DNA from: DATFEN01 sp035691285 | Lineage (GTDB): Bacteria > Acidobacteriota > Vicinamibacteria > Fen-336 | DNA: 6,302 nt | NCBI GenBank assembly: GCA_035691285.1 | Contig: DASSJI010000076.1 | Location: 1-6,302, forward strand | Direction: 5' to 3' | Shown: piece after piece, positions 1 to 6,201 of the stretch | Position numbering within the stretch: position 1 is the stretch's first letter | Layout: every line of letters begins with the position of its first letter | The notes under the pieces: model-generated | Database searches by the model: none | Told to the model about the DNA's origin: nothing | What the model saw: only the letters and a program-made list of their open reading frames with translations | Translations under genes and position numbers: made by a program

Positions 1-1592
1 TCCGCCTGCCTGTCCGCCGAGAGCCAGACCTCGCGCCCATCGGATGACCAGGCAACGCTGTCGATGCGACCCCAGGGGCTCGACGTCAGTACGTGGGCCC
101 CCGAGGCGTCAACGACGCGCAGGAGGGCGTCCGAGTAGCCCCTCAACTGTTCCACGAGGGCAACGTAGGCCGCGTCGTACGAGACGCGCACCTGGCTGAT
201 CCGACTCGGGGTCTCGTAAAGGACCCGCCCCGGCGGAAACTCGAGGCGCTGGCGCCCGCCCCTCTCGCGGACGAGCGCGAACTCCCCATTTCGCGCCCAA
301 TCGGCGGCCAGGACGTCGCGGGCCACCTCGCGCGGCGCGCCGCCGCCCACGGGAACGCGGACGAGTGTCGAGCTGGCGGTGTCCCTCGCGATGAGCGCCA
401 CCTCACCGGCCGCGGTGCCGACCACGTCTCCGCCTGGCTCGAGGACACGTGGCTCGGGGCTGTCGAGCGAGGCCGCGTAGGCCATCCAGTTATCCCCCCC
501 CTGCGCGTTGTAGTAGAAGCTCTGGCCGTCGGGAGCGAACCGGGCGTTCCAGACCGCTCCTCGCCGGAACGTCAGGGGTCGGAAGCTCGGCAAGGGCGGC
601 GTCGCCGTGCGGCGACCGAGGACGAAGGCGCCCCCGCCCGTCGCGAGCCACGCGACAACGAGTGCGAGCCCGGCCGTGAGCACGCGGCGTCGCCGCTCCG
701 GCGCGACGGGCCGCAGCTCGCTGCTCGTCTCCGAAACCGCCTGGAGGTCGAAAGCCAGGTCGCGCGCCGAGGCGAACCGCTCGTCCGGGTTCTTCTCCAG
801 GCAGTGGCGCACGATCCGTTCGACTGCCGGCGGCAGCAGCGTGTTGGTAGCCGTGAGGTCAGGCGGCTCCTCCTTCAGGATCGCGTTCAGCGTCTCGACC
901 GACGTGTCCCGGGCGAAGGCGCGCCGGCCCGACAGCATCTCGTAGAGGATCGCGCCGAGAGCGAAGATATCGGAGCGGTGGTCCACGCTCCGCCCGCGGA
1001 CCTGCTCAGGCGACATGTAGCCGACGGTGCCGAGGACGGTCCCGGGGTCGGTCCCGCGCGTGGCCGTCTGGACCTCGCTGTCCTGTCGCGGCCCCAGCGG
1101 CCCCAGCTCCGGATACGTGAGCTTGGCCAGGCCGAAGTCGAGAATCTTGGCCTGGCCGTCCTTCGTGACGAAGACGTTCTCGGGCTTCAGGTCGCGGTGA
1201 ACGATGCCCTTCTCGTGGGCTGCGGCGAGGCCGCGGGCGATCTGCACGCCGAACTCGATGGACTTCCGGACGTGGAGGGCGGCGGCGCCGAGCCTTTCCC
1301 GGAGCGTTTGGCCCTCGAGCAGCTCCGTGACCACGTACGGCGCGTGACCGTGGTTGCCCACATCGTAAAGCACGAGGATGTTGGGATGGTTGAGCTGGCC
1401 GGCGGCACGCGCCTCCTGCTCGAACCGACGCAGGCGATCCGCATCCTGTGAGAGCCCGGGCGGGAGAATCTTGACGGCTACGTCGCGGCCGATGCGCGTG
1501 TCGCGCGCGCGGTACACCTCTCCCATCCCGCCTGCGCCGAGCGGCGAGACGACCTCGTACGGACCCAGCCGAACGCCCGGCTCGAGACCCAT
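1..1592 (-). CDS. Serine/threonine protein kinase with TM segment and TolB/WD40-like propeller (C-terminus cut by window edge)
   Basis: The minus strand reads open from ATG at 1592 to the left edge (530 codons), and the gene continues outside the window. Residues 12-285 form a complete Hanks-type kinase domain: Gly-rich loop GAGGMGEVY (19-27), VAVK with Lys41, helix-C Glu60, HRDLKPEN with catalytic Asp134, DFG with Asp152, GTVGYMSPEQVRG (188-200), then DHRSDIFALGAILYEML. An Arg cluster (300-303) precedes one hydrophobic segment (about 304-325), so the kinase should be cytoplasmic and the rest extracytoplasmic. After it come repeats of the type 'ARFAPDGQSFYY' and 'VAWSSDGREVWLS', typical of TolB/WD40-like beta-propeller blades. 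This layout is common in Acidobacteria and related phyla. It would phosphorylate Ser/Thr on unknown targets, possibly in response to a ligand of the propeller. All catalytic residues are present, so it looks active. The Shine-Dalgarno is weak (AGGG about 4 nt before ATG). Confidence 0.93.
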   Translation of the reverse strand, partial: MGLEPGVRLGPYEVVSPLGAGGMGEVYRARDTRIGRDVAVKILPPGLSQDADRLRRFEQEARAAGQLNHPNILVLYDVGNHGHAPYVVTELLEGQTLRERLGAAALHVRKSIEFGVQIARGLAAAHEKGIVHRDLKPENVFVTKDGQAKILDFGLAKLTYPELGPLGPRQDSEVQTATRGTDPGTVLGTVGYMSPEQVRGRSVDHRSDIFALGAILYEMLSGRRAFARDTSVETLNAILKEEPPDLTATNTLLPPAVERIVRHCLEKNPDERFASARDLAFDLQAVSETSSELRPVAPERRRRVLTAGLALVVAWLATGGGAFVLGRRTATPPLPSFRPLTFRRGAVWNARFAPDGQSFYYNAQGGDNWMAYAASLDSPEPRVLEPGGDVVGTAAGEVALIARDTASSTLVRVPVGGGAPREVARDVLAADWARNGEFALVRERGGRQRLEFPPGRVLYETPSRISQVRVSYDAAYVALVEQLRGYSDALLRVVDASGAHVLTSSPWGRIDSVAWSSDGREVWLSADRQA

Positions 1593-1615
1593 GCGCCCTG
1601 GAAAGGCTCAGGCGG

Positions 1616-1621
1616 AGTATA
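1616..1621 (-). promoter_or_regulatory. Possible -10 box (TATACT) for the kinase gene
   Basis: On the minus strand TATACT lies 23 nt before the kinase ATG, which would give a short leader of about 17 nt. It matches TATAAT at five of six positions and stands out in a GC-rich region. No convincing -35 element lies 16-18 nt upstream, so this is only a candidate. The kinase may equally be transcribed from genes upstream. Confidence 0.3.
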
Positions 1622-1633
1622 GCCGCGCTACGG

Positions 1634-1650
1634 CCGGATCAGCGCCTTCA
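1634..1650. repeat. 17-nt exact direct repeat, copy 1
   Basis: CCGGATCAGCGCCTTCA occurs here and again at 1985-2001, 351 nt apart, in the same orientation. On the minus strand this copy lies at the end of the small hypothetical gene. It overlaps that gene's TGA, or, in the shifted frame, it encodes K-A-L-I-R just before a TAG at 1628. Confidence 0.8.
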
Positions 1651-1938
1651 GCGCACTCGGCGCGAGTGAGTCCGGGAGCGTATGCGGGCCACTGCGCTGG
1701 CCCGCCGCGCCGGCGCGAGGCGCCGCTTCGTTGCCCTCCCGTTGCTCAGCAGCCGGTCGAGAAGCGCCTCGGAGCGAACGCGCACCAGCTCGCGAATCGT
1801 GCGGCGGAAGGTGGAGTCAGCGAGGGCCTCGCGGGCGATCTCCTCGGCGAGGCGGTCGACGGCGACGCTGACGGTGCCCACGAGGGCGTGCCCCACCCGC
1901 TCCTCGACGATTCGTTCGAGCATGCTGCGGCGCGCCAT
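1648..1938 (-). CDS. Small helical hypothetical protein (96 aa)
   Basis: I do not recognise this protein. The start is ATG at 1938, 10 nt after the dehydrogenase stop, with no clear Shine-Dalgarno; Met6 (ATG at 1923) is an alternative. Residues 5-62 look like a genuine protein: alternating acidic/basic and aliphatic residues (LERIVEERVGHALVG, VAVDRLAEEIAREAL, FRRTIRELVRVRSEALLDRLL) suggest three amphipathic helices. No Cys, no membrane segment and no catalytic motif is visible. From about residue 68 the frame becomes Arg-rich and unlike a protein. Adding one G in the GGG run near 1738-1740 would instead give an ordinary tail ending ALKALIRP at a TAG at 1628, about 103 aa. The annotated 3' end may therefore be wrong. 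Its position between the dehydrogenase and the kinase suggests co-transcription; no function can be assigned. Confidence 0.55.
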   Translation of the reverse strand: MARRSMLERIVEERVGHALVGTVSVAVDRLAEEIAREALADSTFRRTIRELVRVRSEALLDRLLSNGRATKRRLAPARRASAVARIRSRTHSRRVR

Positions 1939-1948
1939 ATGGGGGAGC

Positions 1949-3055
1949 TTACCATTGGCGCGGCAGGCCCCGACCCTCTTGCGCCCGGATCAGCGCCTTC
2001 ACGACGCGCAGGCCTTTCATGTCCTCGAGGGCCCGACCTGCTTCCGCAAGGGTGTACTCCCGCGTGATCAGCTCCCGCCAGCGGTAGCGGGCGTTGTGGC
2101 GCGCCATCAGCGCCACGGCCCGGTGCAGGTGCGTGTATTCGTACCCCCAGCAGCCGAGCAGGGTGACGTGGCGGCGGTTCAGGTGGCGGTGCGGGTTCAG
2201 CGTCGTGTCGCCGGCATCCGTGTACTGGCCGACCACGACGTAGCGGCCGGCGTCGCGCACCATCTCGAGCCCCTCAGGCACGGCGGCCGGATGGCCCGAC
2301 GCCTCGATGACGACGTCGGCGCCCCGGCCGCGGGTGCGCTCGAGCACCCAACGGATGCGTGAGGCGGGTTCCGTCACGGCCGTCACGTCGAGGACATCCT
2401 CGGCGCCGAGACGCCGCGCGGCGTCGAGTCGTGCGGCAGGGGCTCCGACGGCCAGCACGCGCAACGCGCCCGCGAGCGAGGCGAAGACAACGGCGTTGAG
2501 CCCTACAGGCCCCGTCCCCTGCACGACGACGGTGTCGCCCAGCGCAATGCCCGCGCGCTCGACAGCGTGGAAGCCCGTCGGCAGGCCGCAGCCGCCGCCC
2601 ATGAAGTCTTCGGCCTCGAGCCCGTTCGGCAGCGGCAGAACGCGGACGCCGGGCAAGAGCTCGATCCGCTCGGCCCATCCGCCGAGCAGGCCGTCCGCGG
2701 CGCTGGTCGTGATCCCGTAGACGCGCCGGTGCGGGCAGCGCGTGGCGGCCCTGGCCACGAGGCACTGCCAGCACGACCCGCACGCGCCGAAGACGTCGTA
2801 GAAGGTGACGAGGCGCCCCGGCTCGATCGCCTCGCCGTCCACGTCGCGCAGCGGCCCGTTCGTCTCGAGGACGCGTCCGACGCTGACGTGGCCCGGGATG
2901 ATCGGCCAGGGCACGCCGGCCAGACGGCCGTGGAAGAGGTGGACGTCGGTGCCGCAGACCTCGCTGGCGACCGTCTCGAGCACGGCGCCGCCCGGCGAGG
3001 GACGTGGCTCGCGCAACGACCACAGCTCCGGGGCTCGCCTCGGACCGGACAGCAC
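1949..3055 (-). CDS. Zinc-dependent medium-chain alcohol dehydrogenase
   Basis: This is an MDR-family NAD(P)-dependent dehydrogenase, which oxidises an alcohol or sorbitol/threonine-like substrate; the substrate cannot be read from sequence. Numbering from GTG at 3055 (368 aa): catalytic-zinc ligands Cys34 (CGTD) and His56 (GH), with Cys156 in GGGCGLPTGFHAV. The structural-zinc cysteines are Cys92, 95, 98 and 107. The Rossmann motif GTGPVG is at 180-185. Two oddities stand out. The usual GHE is GHV (Val57), and the GTG start lacks the family's first strand, which is encoded just upstream as VRAVVLSGPR with no ordinary start codon before it. An in-frame CTG at 3094 has a perfect AAGGAG 7 nt upstream and overlaps the toxin stop. 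Alternatively, one missing G at ATGTCC (3069) would create ATGGTC in frame. The gene follows the toxin by 31 nt and is probably in its transcript. Confidence 0.9.
   Translation of the reverse strand: MLSGPRRAPELWSLREPRPSPGGAVLETVASEVCGTDVHLFHGRLAGVPWPIIPGHVSVGRVLETNGPLRDVDGEAIEPGRLVTFYDVFGACGSCWQCLVARAATRCPHRRVYGITTSAADGLLGGWAERIELLPGVRVLPLPNGLEAEDFMGGGCGLPTGFHAVERAGIALGDTVVVQGTGPVGLNAVVFASLAGALRVLAVGAPAARLDAARRLGAEDVLDVTAVTEPASRIRWVLERTRGRGADVVIEASGHPAAVPEGLEMVRDAGRYVVVGQYTDAGDTTLNPHRHLNRRHVTLLGCWGYEYTHLHRAVALMARHNARYRWRELITREYTLAEAGRALEDMKGLRVVKALIRAQEGRGLPRQW
1985..2001. repeat. 17-nt exact direct repeat, copy 2
   Basis: This is the second copy of the 17-nt sequence found at 1634-1650. 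On the minus strand it lies inside the dehydrogenase and encodes the K-A-L-I-R of its C-terminal strand, a common ending for this family, before an AQEGRGLPRQW extension. Confidence 0.8.
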
Positions 3056-3086
3056 GACGGCTCGGACATCCGTTCCGTCAACAACG

Positions 3087-3425
3087 CTATTCAGGCTGGA
3101 TCTCCTTGAGCTCCTGCCAGCCGAGGGCGCTGCCCAGCGCGCGTTTCAGCTCGCCCACGCGGCTCGCGCCCACGAAGCCGATCCGCGCCGAGAGCCGCGC
3201 CCTGGGCACGACGTGAAGGTTGTCGAAGTTGGCGACGGAGCGGCGCGGCAGGCCCTCGGCTCGTCCCAGGGGCACCTCGACGGGGATGTTCCTGACGACG
3301 GTCGTGACCTCCACGACGATCACTCGCGTGAGGTAGCCAAACGCCGCATCACGGGACAGCAGCAGGACGGGGCGACGTCCGATCGGGCCGGGAAGATCCG
3401 CCCACCAGATCTCGTATTGCCTCAC
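3087..3425 (-). CDS. MazF/PemK-family endoribonuclease toxin
   Basis: This is a type II toxin of the MazF/PemK family, which typically cleaves mRNA at short sequence motifs when freed from its antitoxin. At 112 aa it has the normal family length. Visible motifs: the N-terminal YEIWWADLPGPIGRRPVLLLSR (starting at residue 4), with the conserved RRPV arginine at 17/18; the central strand VIVVEVTTVVRNIPVEVPLG, with Thr41/42 at the expected active-site position; and SVANFDNLHVVPRARL, the family's V-N-x-D-N-L segment. The start is GTG at 3425, overlapping the antitoxin's TGA by 4 nt (GTGA), which implies translational coupling. All key residues are present, so it looks functional. Cleavage specificity cannot be read from sequence. 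Confidence 0.92.
   Translation of the reverse strand: MRQYEIWWADLPGPIGRRPVLLLSRDAAFGYLTRVIVVEVTTVVRNIPVEVPLGRAEGLPRRSVANFDNLHVVPRARLSARIGFVGASRVGELKRALGSALGWQELKEIQPE
3102..3107 (-). promoter_or_regulatory. Shine-Dalgarno AAGGAG before a possible CTG start of the dehydrogenase
   Basis: The perfect AAGGAG lies inside the toxin's last codons and ends 7 nt before an in-frame CTG (3094-3092). That CTG overlaps the toxin's TAG (3089-3087) and would add 13 residues, including the missing VRAVVL strand. It could couple translation of toxin and dehydrogenase. The purine run may also be a by-product of the toxin's Lys-Glu codons. Confidence 0.35.
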
Positions 3426-3670
3426 GCCCGCTTCCTCGTGGGTCGTCGGCGCCCTCGCGGCGCCTCCCAGGCGGCGGCCTCGAAGTACGCCGGCTCCATG
3501 CCGTCCGGCTGCCTTCGGTACGCCTCGGCCATCCGGCGCTCCTCCTCGGCGTCGAGCGCCCGGCGCAGGGCGGCGCGGATGAAGGCGGACCGCTGGCGCG
3601 CGCGGCCCGGCGCGACGCGCTCCAGCTCTGCCAGGGTCGCCTCAGGCAGCTCGACTATGATCTGCTTCAT
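3422..3670 (-). CDS. Ribbon-helix-helix antitoxin
   Basis: At 82 aa this is the antitoxin partner of the MazF-like toxin just downstream. Residues 2-8 (KQIIVEL) form the DNA-binding beta-strand, and residues about 10-20 and 28-40 (SAFIRAALRRAL) form the two helices of an RHH/MetJ-Arc-CopG fold. The C-terminal part (about 42-82), rich in Glu, Ala and Arg and with Trp68, would be the flexible toxin-binding tail (EPAYFEAAAWEA). ATG at 3670 is the only sensible start because the RHH strand begins right after it. There is no Shine-Dalgarno upstream, while a TATACT box sits 7 nt before the ATG, suggesting a leaderless transcript. Family members usually dimerise and repress their own promoter, alone or with the toxin. 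Confidence 0.9.
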   Translation of the reverse strand: MKQIIVELPEATLAELERVAPGRARQRSAFIRAALRRALDAEEERRMAEAYRRQPDGMEPAYFEAAAWEAPRGRRRPTRKRA

Positions 3671-3694
3671 ATGGACAAGTATATGCAGAATATG
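3668..3694 (-). promoter_or_regulatory. Candidate toxin-antitoxin promoter and operator: CATAT half-sites with a TATACT box
   Basis: This is an AT-rich island in a GC-rich window. On the minus strand CATAT occurs at 3694-3690 and 3685-3681, and the inverted half-site ATATG at 3672-3668. The last two form an inverted repeat with an 8-nt spacer. TATACT (3683-3678) overlaps the second half-site and ends 7 nt before the antitoxin ATG, so transcription would begin at or next to the start codon. No good -35 is visible. Paired half-sites over a -10 box are what an RHH autorepressor would need; binding is inferred. Confidence 0.5.
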
Positions 3695-3698
3695 GAGA

Positions 3699-4619
3699 CT
3701 ACGCCGGCGGAAGCGCCGCGAGGGCCGCCTCGGCCGGGAACGAGACGCCCTTCAGGAGCGTGACCGGCGGAGGAGGAGTGCCGCCGGTGAGCGCGCGGAC
3801 CAGGAGCTCCACCGCCGGCCCGGAGGAGCGTGCCAGCGCCACCGTCGCGCGGAGCCTTCCCTCCTTCACGAGGCGCTGGCCGAGCTGCGGCGTCCCGTCA
3901 CAACCCGTGACGACCACCTGGGCGAGCTCGGGCCGGGCGAGCTCTCGAGCCATCTCCGCGAAGGCCTCCAGCGTGCCTTGGGCGATCTGGTCGTTCTGGC
4001 AGCCGACCAGGTCGATGCGGCCGCCGCCGCGGGCGGCGATGCCGAGCCAGCGGCGCACCGCGTCCCTGGCCTCGGCGGCGGTCCAGCCGCCCTCGAGAAG
4101 AACGACCTCGAGGCCCGAGCCCTTGATGGCCTCCTCCATGCCCGCCGTGCGGTCGCGGGCGGCGAGGCTACGCCGGCTGCCCTGGACGTAGAGCACCTTG
4201 GCCCCCGGGCGCCGTGCGAGCAGCGCCCGGAACTGCCGGCCTTGGATGCGCCCCGTCTCGAGCTCGTCGGCGCAGACGGTGCACGCGATCGCTCCCGGAG
4301 GGGCGGCGGCGCGGAGCGCTTCGACGTCGTCCTCGGTGCGGTTCAGGAAGGCCCACGAGACACCGGCCTTGAGGGCGCTCCGCGCCACGCGGTCGAGGCC
4401 GCGGTCGCGCACCGCCAGGACGAGAATCGCGTCGGGCCGCGGCGAGCCGGCGACCACCGCGTCCAGCTCCTTGAGCTGCGACGCGAGGTCGTGGCCACTG
4501 AAGCGGACCACGAGCGAGGCGGACGCGCGGCGGGCCGCCTCCTCGGCGTCCTTCTGGAGGAGCTGCTGGAAGTCGTTCGAGGGGTCCACGAGGCAGAGGG
4601 CCAGGGATTTCGTCGCCAT
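3699..4619 (-). CDS. Periplasmic-binding-protein fold (Peripla_BP_4 / LacI-type) protein without signal peptide
   Basis: At 306 aa, this is a two-lobed sugar-type binding protein fold like ABC-transporter solute receptors and LacI effector domains. Recognisable segments: the N-terminal strand LALCLVDPSNDFQQLLQKDAEEAA (from residue 6); PDAILVLAV (62-70); FLNR (91-94); ELETGRIQGRQF (119-130); KVLYVQGSRRSLAARDRTAG (141-160), with the sugar-site ARDR; QND (208-210); GCDGTPQLGQ (239-248); and LRATVA. The protein starts MATKSLAL, with the first beta-strand beginning at residue 5. There is no signal peptide, lipobox or HTH domain, and no permease or ATPase gene is nearby. It should therefore stay in the cytoplasm as a free ligand-binding protein. 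The start is supported by GAAGGGA about 8 nt before ATG. The gap to the upstream PPK2 is 11 nt, so they are almost surely co-transcribed. The open frame continues upstream to about 5078, but only as an antisense-frame artefact of PPK2. The ligand is unknown. Confidence 0.88.
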   Translation of the reverse strand: MATKSLALCLVDPSNDFQQLLQKDAEEAARRASASLVVRFSGHDLASQLKELDAVVAGSPRPDAILVLAVRDRGLDRVARSALKAGVSWAFLNRTEDDVEALRAAAPPGAIACTVCADELETGRIQGRQFRALLARRPGAKVLYVQGSRRSLAARDRTAGMEEAIKGSGLEVVLLEGGWTAAEARDAVRRWLGIAARGGGRIDLVGCQNDQIAQGTLEAFAEMARELARPELAQVVVTGCDGTPQLGQRLVKEGRLRATVALARSSGPAVELLVRALTGGTPPPPVTLLKGVSFPAEAALAALPPA

Positions 4620-4624
4620 AGCCG

Positions 4625-4633
4625 GTCCCTTCA
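4625..4633 (-). promoter_or_regulatory. Shine-Dalgarno of the binding-protein gene overlapping the PPK2 stop codon
   Basis: On the minus strand the PPK2 stop TGA runs straight into AAGGGA (TGAAGGGACC), about 8 nt from the ATG at 4619. It fixes the start of the binding protein and makes termination-coupled initiation likely. Confidence 0.6.
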
Positions 4634-6201
4634 GTCCAGGGCGCGCGCCACCGCAGCCGCGAGCGTCTCGAGGACCATCACGCGGGCGAAGTACTTGTCG
4701 TTCGCGGGCACCACGGTCCAGGGCGCCTCGGCCGTCGAGGTCTTCGCGAGCATGTCCTCGACGGCCGCCGCATACTCTTCCCAGCGCGCCCGGTTCCGCC
4801 AGTCCTCGGGGGTGAGCTTGTACGAGCGGAACGGGTCGCGCTCGCGGTCCTTGAAGCGCCGGATCTGCTCCTCCTTCGAGATGTGGAGCCAGAACTTGCA
4901 GATCACCATCCCGGCGCTTTCCTGGTGCGCCTCGAACTCGTTGATCTCGCGATAGGCCCGCCGCCACTCGGCCTCGGAGCAGAAGCCCTCGACGCGCTCG
5001 ACGAGCACGCGTCCGTAGTACGAGCGGTCGAAGATGCCCAGGTGGCCCGCGCGGGGCAGCGCGCGCCAGAAGCGCCACAGGTAATGATGGGTCTTCTCCT
5101 CGCCACGCGGGGCCGAGAAGGACGACACGGTGTAGCCGCGCGGCTCCAGGGTCTCGGTGATGCGCTTGATGGCGCCGCCTTTTCCCGCCGCGTCCCAGCC
5201 CTCGAAGACCGCGAGGGCGGGCACCTGCTTCTCGTACATCTCGAAGTGCAGCTCGCGCAGGCGCACCTGCAGCTCGCCGGCGCGCTTCCAGTACCGCTTC
5301 TCCGCGAGACGCGAGCCGAGGTCCACCTGCTCGAGCAGCAGTTCGGCCGGTCCTCCTCGTCGATCGGCAGGCCCGCCTCCCGCGCCGCGGCGCGCACGAG
5401 GGTCGCCTCCTCGCGGATGCGGCGCTCGCGCTCGTCCCGTGTCGCGGCCTTCGCCAGGCTGGTGCGGCTGACCTCGGCGGGCGCCTCCCGCCGATGCCGC
5501 AGCGCCTCCTCCATGCGCTCGACCAGCGTCCGGAACACCGTCAGCCGGAGGTGGCGGAAGTCGGTGGCGGCGACCACGGTCCACGGCGCGTGGGGCGTGT
5601 CGGTCTTCGCGAGCATCTCCTCGATCGCGACCACCCACTCGTCGTAGCGCTCGTTGCGGCGCCAGTCCTCCCTCAGGACCTTCCAGCGCTCGAGGGGGTC
5701 CTTCTCCATGCCGCGCAGGCGGCGGCGCTGCTCCTTCTTGGAGATGTGCAGGAAGAACTTGACCAGCACCTGCCCGTCCTCGGCGAGCCAGCGCTCGAGC
5801 TCGTTGATCTGCCCGAAGGCGAGCTTCCATTCCTTCTTGCGCGCCAGCTTCTCCAGGCGCTCCACCAGGATCCGGCTGTACCAGGAGTGGTCGAAGAAGG
5901 CCATCTGGCCATCCTCGGGCAGCCGCACCTGGTACTTCCACAGGAAGTGGTAGCGCCGCTCGAGCTCCGAGGGCGGCGCGCCGGGGTACTGGCGGAAGCC
6001 GCGCGGGTCGAGGCACTGGGTGAGGCGCTGGATCACCGTGCTCTTCCCCGCCGCGTCCCAGCCCTCGAAGAGCACCACCGCGGGCACCTCGGCGTCCCGC
6101 AGCTCGTATTGAAGGCGCCGCAGCCGCTCCTGCAGCTCCGGCAGCTCGCGCTTCAGGCGCGAGCGCGGGCACGACGCCCCGAGATCCACCGTCTCGAGCA
6201 T
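4631..6201 (-). CDS. Two-domain polyphosphate kinase 2 (polyphosphate:AMP phosphotransferase type), frameshifted between domains
   Basis: This belongs to the fused two-domain PPK2 group, which characteristically transfers phosphate from polyphosphate to AMP, giving ADP. The N-domain starts at ATG 6201: Walker A GWDAAGKST (47-55), Walker B FDHSWYSR (Asp104), lid region HISKKEQRRRL. The C-domain, read in another frame and ending at 4631: Walker A GWDAAGKGG (about 335-343), FDRSYYGRVLVERVEGF (Asp392), lid HISKEEQIRRF, and APWTVVPANDKYFARV. The two frames join at about 5344: DEEDRP in the first continues as ELLLEQVDLGSRL in the second. One extra G (CCGAAC to CCGGAAC) restores a 523-residue protein, near the usual length of about 500. 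Both frames stay open well past the join (first to 4903, second back to 6172), as expected at this GC. No slippery heptamer is visible at the join, so I favour a sequencing or assembly error, or a recent mutation, over programmed frameshifting. As written, neither ORF contains both intact domains. No strong Shine-Dalgarno precedes the ATG. Confidence 0.88.

Noticed and set aside
93..1451. 452-aa open frame on the plus strand
   Set aside because: It is antisense to the intact kinase, whose motifs run through the whole region. The translation is rich in Arg, Gly, Val and Glu with no family signature, an artefact of high GC.
2503..3084. 193-aa minus-strand frame starting near the dehydrogenase (MLTERMSEPS...)
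   Set aside because: It lies one frame off the dehydrogenase and has Ser/Arg/Ala-rich out-of-frame composition. Only its ATG at 3069 is of interest, as a possible true start if a base is missing.
2805..4955. 716-aa plus-strand open frame, the longest in the window
   Set aside because: It runs antisense across the dehydrogenase, toxin, antitoxin, binding protein and PPK2, all of which have clear family motifs on the minus strand. It has low-complexity composition and no start signal.
4620..5078. In-frame 153-residue N-terminal extension of the binding protein
   Set aside because: It overlaps the conserved C-domain of PPK2 in another frame and shows no signal peptide or domain. The ATG at 4619 has a good Shine-Dalgarno and the fold begins right after it.
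5335..5365. Programmed -1 frameshift producing the full PPK2
   Set aside because: There is no X-XXY-YYZ slippery heptamer at the join, and one missing G explains it more simply. Programmed frameshifting is not known to me in this family.
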